Below are positions 50,690 to 58,914 of a stretch of DNA of 64,000 bases, one piece after another. Under the pieces are notes generated by a model. The model worked only from the letters and a program-made list of their open reading frames with translations, ran no database searches and was not told where the DNA came from. The translations under genes were made by a program, and so were the position numbers. Source of the DNA: Dermanyssus gallinae (lineage: Eukaryota > Arthropoda > Arachnida > Mesostigmata > Dermanyssidae); assembly GCA_003439945.1 (NCBI GenBank), contig QVRM01002284.1:1-64000 (forward strand), read 5' to 3'. Every line of letters begins with the position of its first letter. The stretch's first letter is position 1.

Positions 50690-51690
50690 GTTACGTGGCC
50701 CAATCAGGTGCAACGCAGGTATTTACTTTCTGGTATCCGTATTTATATTTAAAACATAATGTTTTAAGGAAAATAAATCAACTCCCTTCTAAGTGCAATA
50801 AGAGGGATCAAACTCGGATGTTGATAATTAGAGACCTTTCTGATCGTGGAATTGCTTGTGGACCATACGTTTCAGAAACATGGCTTCACTAAAGGCAAGT
50901 CTATACCAACACAAATAGTAAAGAGGTATAAGATTGGTTCATTTTTATTAACAAAAGATAGCATTTGGTTATGCCTTCGATTTTTCTAACGCTTGTCGTG
51001 TGTTCATTCGTACTGAGTGAACTGCTTTAAACTTTTACAAAACAGAACTTCTATAAATATAGATAAGCACACTTGATCCTCCTCGAGCGTGCCTCAAGTT
51101 ATATACCTAACGCACTGAAAATTCGTCATACCAGACGCCATGAAGCACAAACGTTACGTAGGTGATCTTAAACGTTATGGGCCATCCGGCACTGAGAACG
51201 AGTGGCAAACCATACAGAGAACAATTGACGCTGTCTCCGATTAGTGCACCAATAATACATGGTAGTGTCGGCATCCCAGCGCGCTGTTGTGTGACTGAAG
51301 GAGGACTACGTTTACACGCCTTATGGAGAAGAAATACGCAGAGTAGCCAGCACTCGCAACGCTTTGGGTGACGGAAACACCGGAGTTGGATTTTAACATT
51401 GACAGCACAGTATTCACTCCACTGATCTCGTGTGTAAAACGATATTTTGTTGGTTTATTTTAATATGTTCAATGTTATATGTCAGTCTTTGCAATTGTAT
51501 TGTAGTCCCTGCATTCACCTCTAGCTATAAAGTTTGGCGGCCGTGTTTTACGGCACATATTGATGCGATTGAGCAAGTCCAGGAATGTGTAGTTAAAGTA
51601 ATTGAGGAATTTGAATTCAGGCAAATGAGGATATTATAACGTATTTTTGTGAGTAACCATAAACATAATTATCTAGCATTTAAACATTTT
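50690..51690 (+). pseudogene. LINE-D copy 2
   Basis: Shares GTGGCCCAA...GCAACGCAGGTATTTAC with copies 1 and 3 and AAATAAATCAACTCCCTTCT near 50770. The RT palm-thumb area (51145-51400) is broken: EDYVYTPYGEEIRRVAS follows a run of stops. The tail has TAACGTATTTTTGTGAGTAA at 51640. No intact frame. Confidence 0.8.
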
Positions 51691-51754
51691 TAATGAGCAT
51701 TTTAACTGAATTAAGCAGCGTAAAACGCTGTCATCTGCCTAGATTAGAAAGAAC
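51691..51754. repeat. D-tail / segment I border, I deleted
   Basis: GAATTAAGCAGCGTAAAACG is followed after 40 bp by segment J. At 57720-58015 the same border is followed by segment I instead. Confidence 0.6.
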
Positions 51755-52080
51755 AGACATTATTCAATCATACAAAACATTCGCACTTGTGTACTGTTCT
51801 GTAGCAATCCCACTATGACACAGGCTTTAACTGTGACCTGACCAAAGACAGCATACGGCAGCCAGCTTTCACTTCGCTGGGAGCTAAGGAACTCGCCCTG
51901 AGCCAAGACTTGAGCATTGAAATCGACCGTAGATCGCAATCCAAGCATGTCCGTTGGAACGGAAGAAGTGCCGTTAGCATAGTCCTAGCGTCAGCCTCAC
52001 CTTCCCCCCAACCAGAAGACGTTATATTGAAGATAACGCCTATTTCATCAGCAATGTTCCATTGCTGTAGGTTGAACATT
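51755..52080 (+). repeat. segment J, copy 4 (left half)
   Basis: An open stretch reads CDLTKDSIRQPAFTSLG and KHVRWNGRSAVSIVLASASP, nearly the same residues as 60880-61060. The match ends near 52080, where the TRAF3 remnant begins. Confidence 0.8.
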
Positions 52081-52157
52081 ATACAGTTACCTACTATTAA
52101 GATAGGCTTCTTTCAAAGGCTTCTTAACGGCGCCATCCTCCGATATTCGTCTTTCGC

Positions 52158-53092
52158 TTAAGGACTCATTCTTTCGGTACTCCAGCAGCTAGCTGCTATG
52201 TGGGCAGCTCTCCTAAACGACTTCACATACTTGTCGCCTATGGCACAAACGGTTGCGCTCGCCTCACTCGTAGAACGGTTGTGATAAAATTCAAATGTAA
52301 TGTCATCAACGCAAACATTCATTGTATACCAGTTGTGATTACTCGGGTTTCGCTTTAACGCGAACCGAAATGATAGTCGTCATATTCGTCATAGTAATCA
52401 TCGCCATAGTAATCATCGCCATAGTAATCATCATCATAGTCGCTATTGGGTAGCCGACGCCACGCTTCTTCGATCTCCTCCGCGACCTCGCTGCGTAACT
52501 CTTCTTTGTTGTGCAACATCATATCAATGAGCTCTCTTCGAACTGCGCTGATTGATGCTATTACAGAGGAGCTTGCGACCGACTGTTGAGTGCCGAAGAA
52601 GTCGATCATCGCCGGCCGCGCGTCGCCATCGTTGGAAATCGCCGAAGTGCAGTGATCACCTAAATACGCATCATCGGCGCTCTGTTTGGCGGCAGATTTT
52701 TCGCTCAACGAGAGAGAGCAAATCGGCCGCGGTAAAATCTTGCACGATCTGAGGTGAGCTTTGAGCTCACGTAGCGGCGACGCGATCCTGCACCGAGGGC
52801 AGACACACTCCAGTTGGGCCACGAATGACTCTTTGACCTGGATCCGCATCGCTGATGACGTACACTGGCAAAGCACGCAGTGCGATTCGACCTTATCTTG
52901 CTGGTCAGTAACAGGCTCGAGCAGCAGCACGCAATCAGTACAGAAAACGTGGTTACAGTTGCTGTAAAACATTCTTTCCGCGATAAAGCCACAAGCAGCA
53001 CAGGTAAGAAGACTGAGCTGCCCTCGAGATGCCAACTCAATATCCATGGAACCGATATTTAGCAGCGAGTTGGAGAATGCCTTGAACTTCAT
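52158..53092 (-). pseudogene. TRAF3: RING/TRAF-like pseudogene, acidic repeat, lost C-terminus
   Basis: ATG at 53092. The RING (CAACG...CNHVFCTDC...CVLC) and finger (CPRC...HLRSC) are intact, as is a shorter coiled-coil region (ISAVRRELIDMMLHNKEELR). Then comes a YYGDD repeat from three 15-bp units (52390-52434). The uncorrected frame ends at 52355 after about 245 residues. One base shift near 52380 continues the TRAF-C domain (MNVCVDDITFEFYHNR, then VCAIGDKYVKSFRRA) to a stop at 52158. The last ~55 residues of TRAF1 are replaced by the junction with segment J. As with TRAF2, a RING-coiled-coil protein could still be read. Confidence 0.85.
52390..52434. repeat. 15-bp triple repeat inside TRAF3
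   Basis: CATAGTAATCATCGC three times (the third diverges at its end), giving an acidic tyrosine-rich YYGDD peptide repeat not present in the other TRAF copies. Confidence 0.95.
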
Positions 53093-53860
53093 GATGGTGG
53101 TCACAACAGTAAATGGTACAGAGTAGTGAAATAGAAAAAGCTAATGTTCGGTAGACGTTTGATTTTTGCTCTCGTTGAACGTTCACGTTGATCGAAGCTT
53201 TGATCTTGTACTGATTCACAATGCAAGGTCATGCGCCGCCAGATTCAGCAGATATTCGCCAACAAAGTGATATAGAAGACGGGTGTGATACGGTGAGAAA
53301 ATGTTACATCTGCGCAATGTGTCGACATTAGAAATCGATGCATCATGTTCCGGTTTCGTTTTCAACAGAATGACTAACCTCTACTCAGCTCCTGATTTTC
53401 GCTGTAATTTGGACGAAGTTCCGTCAAATTTCTGTGAAGCCTGCCTAATTTACTCTGGATATTACTTCGATCTAATCGTGGTCATTGCACTGGTTTCGAC
53501 TAATTGAAGTGAAAGTTGAACCTCACTACTTAGGGTCGCTGCAGGACTAGGATTCACATTGTGTGCTGAGCAACATGGTTGCCGCGCCGTGACTACTACT
53601 GAAAATCCGTTGTTACTCTCGGCTGCATTTAGCGGCAACCTCACTCTACAGCAAAACAAACTATTTCATCTATCAATTTAATCGCGTTATTGTTGGTGTC
53701 ACGGTTGGTGATGTATATAAATACGTCAACGGCTTCAACGAGGCAAACTTCGACGCCTATGGCTAAATTTGCTGTTTCTTTGTCAGCAATTTTGTTCTCA
53801 AGATGCAAACAGACTTTCTGCTGACCCAGTGACGGCTCTAGACAACATACCGACAACACA
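53093..53860 (-). promoter_or_regulatory. conserved 5' flank of TRAF3
   Basis: Matches the TRAF1 flank over 53093-53390 and again at 53600-53860 (CTCGGCTGCATTTAGCGGCA). About 205 bp between are missing at TRAF1, and part of them is kept at TRAF2 (CTCAGCTCCTGATTT, 53388). It shows that the duplicated unit reaches at least 770 bp upstream. A (CA)n run lies at 53853-53872. Confidence 0.6.
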
Positions 53861-54117
53861 CACACACACACACCGATGACGTTCCTGAATCCAATGCCTA
53901 ACTATGCTTTGCCAATTCGATATCCAGGACAATATCTTTACAATATTTGTCAAATATCAATTTAATTTCAAATTAATCCATGTAAATGCCGGAAATCTAA
54001 GATAGAATCGTATTTTTAGCAGTAGACTACAACGTGCATCCTCATAAACCGGTTCACAATTATTCCCAAACGCACCAAGCGAGTTTGGCAAAATAACGCT
54101 AGACCCTGTGTGTATAT

Positions 54118-54388
54118 ATTTCTGGTCTAAGTAAAGTTTGCGGGCAGCCAAGATTTAACGTCTACGGGAATGCTTTTTGCATTGCTTCATAGACGAACCC
54201 TCGTCCGTTAAATACAAATGTGCAACGGTGGGGCTCGAACCCGCGCACCTGTGTGTCTCCCCCGGTTGCGAGGCGCAGACTAATGCACCACGCCACCGGG
54301 CTCGATTCGTATATTGTTGGTCTGTTTATTTATTTTTTTTGTTTTAATATTATATTATTATATTTATGAATTTAGATTTCTGGTCTAA
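54118..54388 (-). mobile_element. SINE-A copy 5 (minus), 13-bp target duplication
   Basis: ATTTCTGGTCTAA at 54118-54130 and 54376-54388. The SINE head is at 54303 and the tail at about 54131, so it reads on the minus strand, with box B as GGGCTCGAACC on the plus strand. About 72 bp of AT-rich DNA (54304-54375) beyond the SINE head lie inside the duplication. This is a 5' extension or transduction. Confidence 0.9.
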
Positions 54389-54675
54389 AATCACCTATTA
54401 AGAATGACGCCAGTTCGCGGTTTGCGGAAAGACTACGTAAGGCGATCAAAGGTATCGGAAAAACCCAATCTCGATTTTTAGGTATGCCAATAGGCGGTTA
54501 AAGAAAAATAGGATATAACGGCGCTAAAAGCAAACAATGCAAGCAAACGATTATCGATAGTACCTTCAAAGCGTATGTGTTCAATGATTTATTGTCCTTC
54601 GTGTACGTGGCCCAAGCATGTCTAACGCAGGCACTCACTTTCGCCCTGCCAACCTCACAATGCTCGTATTTCTAC

Positions 54676-54956
54676 GTAGTGTAAAATATATATAGTTTTA
54701 TTTCATTTTGTAGTTACAGTGGAATATGAATATCTAACTACCCTTGGGCTTGTGAGGGGTGCTACCAATCGAGCTTATCCTCGAGGCAGCCCCTCATTGT
54801 GCCCATAATTGCTGCCGCATTGCCGCGCTGAACCGCCAGAGATAGCCGCTGGAGTAGAAAGTCGAAAGCTCTTTTGTCTCCCGTCGTGAGTTCAATTCGT
54901 TTGCCAATCTTCTGTAAAAGTGACCATGCCTCAGGGCCGTGTAGTGTAAAATATAT
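54676..54956 (-). mobile_element. 249-bp REL-type LINE end, 16-bp target duplication
   Basis: GTAGTGTAAAATATAT flanks it (54676-54691, 54941-54956). On the minus strand 54938-54762 codes PEAWSLLQKIGKRIELTTGD, KRAFDFLLQRLSLAVQRGNA and AAIMGTMRG then a stop, i.e. the common tail of REL-type proteins (QRLSLAVQRGNA). It differs from REL-A, -B and -C. It inserted into LINE-D outside any AAT array, so not every member needs one. Confidence 0.92.
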
Positions 54957-55766
54957 TAATGCAACTAAATCAACTCCCTTTCAAGTGCAGTTTTCCGCCA
55001 GACCTGAGCTGTCCCTTATTTTACAAAAAAACTGGCGCATGTTATAACAAGGCCACCCTCATGAATGTACGCCAGATCCTACGAAGGTCCTATCTAGTCA
55101 CTCGAACATCGTTTTGTGCGCGGGTCAATGACAGTTTTAGTTGGTATAGGGTGTGTCCCTCGAGCGTGCCTCAAGAATCAGGCCTAGGCCCATCATTCTC
55201 GATATTAATTTTAGATCTTAAAAACGTCATACTCGAAAACACTTATTAAGCAAACACTGCATTAAGCACAAGCTTTGCGCAGATGATCTTAAACTTTATC
55301 GGTCATCTGGCAAGGGGAACGTGAGGGAAACCATACAGAGAACATTTGACTCTGTATTTGATTGGTGCGCCAGTAACGTACGATAATGTCGGTTTCCAAA
55401 TGTGCTGTTGTGTGACTGAAAGAGGACTACGTTTACACACTTTATAGAGAAGAAATAAGCAGAGTAAACAGTATTCGCGATCTTCGGGTAACGGAAACAC
55501 CGGGGCTGGATTTTACCATTGACATCACACAAACTATTTAATCTACTGGTCTTATATATGTAATACGATATTTTGTTGTTTTATTTTAAAATGTTCAATG
55601 TTGTATGTCAGTCTTTACAATAGTATTGTTGTCCCTGGATTTACCTCTAGCTGTTAAAATTGACCGCCGTGTTTAAAGACACATATTGATGCAATTGAAA
55701 AAGTCCAGGAACCTGAGGAGTTTGAGTAATTGAAGAATTTGAATTCAGGTAAATGAGGGCATTATA

Positions 55767-57444
55767 TTTACACACCCTTTGGCAGGGCGGCTTTATTTAG
55801 GATTCTCGAAACTTGATAACAAAAGCGCCATCCGGCGATTTAGATGTTTGGCTGTACATGATTGCACTTGCGGGCTGTGCGCCACGCGAACATTCTATTT
55901 ACGATTTCTTTACTGGCTACAGCTTTAGCCTGAATGCTTAAACCAGAGCGAGTTATCGTCGTCATGACTTCAAATAACTGTTGAATCTATCAGGCTGCTT
56001 ACATATGCTTGTAAACGTACATCTGTCAATATTATCTAATATAACGGCTATGTCCATGCACTCAACATTATTCCTGCTAATGTTGCAGCGGTAGGCAACA
56101 TGCATTATGAGCTTTTTATGCACTGTGGCCAGAATCTTCTCATCACATGCGAATCCTTGATGCCATACGGGAAAAGCGTATAATAAGACCGGGAGAACAT
56201 ATTGCTTGTACAGTCTGACATACAGGGAAACGAGTGTAATATCCAGTTTAGTCTTCTTGTGGCAGCCGTTACCACTTATATACCAAGTATATGAGGTGTA
56301 TAGTTCAATGTGTCAGATGTCAGTATTCCCAAGTCTTTGATCGCCTTTTTAATGCTTAGTTCCTCAGGGCCTAGGGTGTATTTGTGTGCAAGATTGTTAT
56401 GTCCAAAGTGTAGCACAGCATATTTATTAACAGATAGTTTAAGGTCGAGGCCATTACACCATTCCAAAAAATTGTCTAGCGTCTCTTAAAAAGTTACTAT
56501 TTTGCTTCGATCATCTACGGGTATATACATTTTGACGTCATCAGCATACATTTTTACGTGAACGACTGGAGGTATTACATGCTTCAGTGAGTCGGTATAC
56601 AGTATATACATTAAAGGGCCGAGAATGGTACCCTGCGGACAGCCCGAGATAACCTGAGCCGTAGATGACAGACAGTCGTTAACTCTTACCCTAAAGAGTC
56701 TATCACTTAAGAAAGCCTTAATCCAATTAACTATTCGACTACCCACTTCATACTGCGGAAGGACTTTGAGTAGCTTAGAGTGAGTGGTACTCTCGAAAGC
56801 AGATTTAAAATCAAAATACACGCAGTCAAACGGTCTTCCATCATTTACGAAGAGGGCCCAATCACTTTGAGACTCTAGTAACTGTAGGAGAGCAGAATGA
56901 GCGGGACGATATGCGAATTGTTTCCTCGAAATTAGACCTTGCGCATTTGCGTTCCTGTAAATCTCCTCTACTATGACCTTCTCAAAAAGTTTTTAAGGCA
57001 CGGAGGTCAGCGAGACGGGTCTTTTATTACACGGGTCGCTTTTATCGCCGCGCTTATGCACAGGACAGACGATGGCATATTTAAAGAGATTAGGTACGGT
57101 TTCCTCTTCGAGGGACCGGCGGAAGATAATCGAAAGTGGCACACATACATCATAGCCACACTTCTTATACACGATGGCCGGAATACCGTCGGGGGTGGCG
57201 CTACGCTTGTTGGCCAATCCGCGCAGATGCCGTTCGAGGTTCTCCGGAGAAGAGTCGACGTTGTTCACCACCTGCACGCTAGAGGGCTCGTGTAAGAGAA
57301 GAGCGGGGTGAGTGTTTCGTGATAGCAGTTCGGCATGCGTTGGGTAGGTTGCGGCAAATACATTTCTAAGAATTTCGGCTTCCTCATGGTCATCAGTGTT
57401 AGTAGATCCGTCTGGTCGCTTAATTGAGGCCAGGGTGTCCTTGG
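55767..57444 (-). mobile_element. LINE-E copy 2, 5'-truncated, inside LINE-D
   Basis: 3' end ACACCCTTTGGCAGGGCGGC at 55770 and 5' break at about 57441 (within the endonuclease-RT linker, DTLASIKRPDG). The flanking LINE-D sequence gives TTATA on both sides (55762-55766 and 57445-57449), a short duplication. The intact copy 2 of LINE-D (51625-51650) shows the unfilled site. Confidence 0.9.
55800..57440 (-). pseudogene. LINE-E copy 2 RT, broken but with YADD
   Basis: RT parts in order: VCPVHKRGDKSDPCNKRPVS (near 57070-57020), a stop at 56993, FDFKSAFESTTHSKLL (56818-56770), SGCPQGTILGPLMY (56645-56605) and MYADDVKMYIPVDD (56550-56510). A stop follows near 56485, then LDLKLSVNKYAVLHFGHNN (56450-56395) and a tail in further frames to about 55850. 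The catalytic box is intact here, unlike copy 1. At least three stops prevent use. Confidence 0.88.
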
Positions 57445-57472
57445 TTATAACGTATTTTTGTGAGTAACCATT

Positions 57473-57689
57473 AACATAATTATTATTATGGTTTATTAAC
57501 ACCCAGGGTTAATTATAAACAAGTACATCTGTCTCAATTAGTGGTTCTTCTACATCACCGAATGTTTCCTCATCTTGCGAGTTCAGCTATTGACTGAATT
57601 GCAGGACATGCTGCGGCGTGGTATCTTTCGCAATGGCCTAAGCGTCTCGCGCACCTACAACACTCCTGAGGATTGATAAACATAATTAT
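57473..57689 (-). mobile_element. 195-bp insertion with 11-bp target duplication
   Basis: AACATAATTAT at 57473-57483 and 57679-57689. The insert (57484-57678) read on the minus strand has PQECCRCARRLGHCERYHAA then ACPAI, a Cys/His-rich stretch reminiscent of a retroelement nucleic-acid-binding knuckle. It ends with AATAAACC before the duplication, as a polyadenylation signal would. Probably a heavily truncated retroposed transcript. The family is unknown. Confidence 0.82.
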
Positions 57690-58015
57690 CTAGCCTTTAA
57701 AAGTATAAATGAGTACTTTAATCGAATTAAGCAGAGTAACACGCTATCATCAATCTGCCATTTCTAAGAAAAAAAAAGTTCTACGATACAACTTTGCTTT
57801 AGGATCGCCGCCTTATCACAGAATTGACCACAGATCGACGGAACACACGCAAGACACAACCGCGCGTTCTTTCGTATGTAGACTAATAGAGACGAGGCTA
57901 CCGTGTGTGGCATGTATTAGAAGAGTAAGACAGTTCCGCACAAACCGCTAAGCTATTACACAGTGCATCGAGACACATAAGTACTATTGGAAAAACAGAC
58001 ATAATTATTATTATT
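57690..58015 (+). repeat. LINE-D tail and segment I, copy 3
   Basis: After the 195-bp insert the D-tail (AGCAGAGTAACACGCTATCA) runs into segment I: CTTTGCTTTAGGATCGCCGC (57789), GTAAGACAGTTCCGCACAAA (57925). This is the same border as at 51691-51754. Confidence 0.75.
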
Positions 58016-58065
58016 GCTCATCATACAATTGTGAGGTCTGAACATGTATTAATATATAATATAAA

Positions 58066-58081
58066 ATAATAATAATAATAC
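58066..58081. repeat. (AAT)n, left flank of REL-B copy 1
   Basis: AATAATAATAATAATA directly before the first REL-B base (CCATTGAGC). Confidence 0.9.
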
Positions 58082-58652
58082 CATTGAGCTGCATCAAGAG
58101 CCAAGGTCGGGCCCCTAGGCACACCGAACTAAACTCAATAATTCAAAGAGCTCTCCGGAAAGCGGGAATACCTAGCATGCTGGAACCCAGACTAGGACTA
58201 CATGACGATAAAAGGCCTGACGGTGTGACCATTGCGCCGTGGGGAAAAGGCAAATGCCTGGTTTGGGATGCGACAGTATCCTGCACGGCCGCACCGTATT
58301 ATTTATGCCACAGCGCGATGGAGGCGGGATGGGTTGCCGAACATGCAGAAAAAGAAAAGTGGCGTAAATACACAGAGTTAGAGCATAGATACAATTTAGT
58401 GCCGATCGCAATGGAAACATTGGGCCCGGTCAGCAGAAGTACAAGGAAATTTATAAAAGACTTAGGTGATCGAATACGAGCAAACACCGGGGATATACGC
58501 GAAGACGAATTTCTGAGGCAGCTGCTTTCACTGGCAGTTTGCAGAGGAAATGCCGCGTCGATATTAGGTGCGATGGGCTGAGAATAGCTAGATGGTAACC
58601 ATGAAATAACGAAGATACACATTCACACCTCACAATTGTATTGTCTTAACAC
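58082..58652 (+). mobile_element. REL-B LINE copy 1, 5'-truncated, both flanks AAT
   Basis: Begins at 58082 inside the REL domain and ends in a 3' UTR (CACAATTGTATTGTCTTAAC). It is flanked by (AAT)n on the left (58066-58081) and right (58653-58704), in the same strand sense. Truncation at the 5' end is typical of LINE insertion. Confidence 0.88.
58084..58581 (+). CDS. REL-B endonuclease-like C-terminal fragment (open)
   Basis: 165-codon open frame. The likely nuclease part is DDKRPDGVTIAPWGKGK then CLVWDATVSCTAA: RPD, then about 16 residues, WDATV, the spacing of a PD-(D/E)XK-like site. A conserved VAEHAEKEKWRKYTELEHRY segment follows, then VPIAMETLGPVSRSTRKF and FLRQLLSLAVCRGNAASILG. The ATG at 58084 is only the first Met after the truncation and probably not a real start. 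By family analogy it would nick target DNA for target-primed reverse transcription. The RT is not included. Confidence 0.82.
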   Translation: MSCIKSQGRAPRHTELNSIIQRALRKAGIPSMLEPRLGLHDDKRPDGVTIAPWGKGKCLVWDATVSCTAAPYYLCHSAMEAGWVAEHAEKEKWRKYTELEHRYNLVPIAMETLGPVSRSTRKFIKDLGDRIRANTGDIREDEFLRQLLSLAVCRGNAASILGAMG

Positions 58653-58658
58653 ATAATG

Positions 58659-58747
<89 letters not shown>
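58653..58747. repeat. palindromic (AAT)n/(ATT)n array
   Basis: About 17 AAT units (58653-58704) followed by about 14 ATT units (58705-58747), the same organisation as 6027-6113. It separates REL-B copy 1 from the REL-A locus. Confidence 0.96.
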
Positions 58748-58748
<1 letters not shown>

Positions 58749-58914
58749 ATATTCTTTCACTTAACTCAGACTCTTTCAGCGGCTAGGCCACCGCTGGATG
58801 CACAATAACCCTCACGCGTTCGCTACGATCAAAATCACCCTTAAGGACCACTTCTGACTGTAAGAGTAAAGAGAGAAAGAGAGAAATAAAAAAGAGAGAA
58901 AACCGACTCCCCTA
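58748..58914. other. 167-bp spacer before REL-A copy 2
   Basis: Contains a purine-rich GAGAGAAAGAGAGAAA run at 58869-58899. It may be REL-A sequence upstream of motif B in a broken state, or old flank. No motif. Confidence 0.4.

Larger units (their letters stand above)
54000..55766 (+). pseudogene. LINE-D copy 3, with nested insertions
   Basis: Starts before the SINE-A copy 5 site (ATAACGCTAGACCCTGTGTG, 54094) and continues at 54389. RT pieces: RTSFCARVNDSFSWYRVC and SSVPQESGLGPSFSILIL (55110-55220, motif B near SGVPQGS), LCADDLKLYRSSGKGNVRET with frame changes (55270-55330), and EEISRVNSIRDLRVTETPG (55450-55510). Motif C is CADD on the plus strand (about 55275). Tail stretches run to 55766 and then, after LINE-E copy 2, from 57445 to about 57760. 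Confidence 0.83.
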
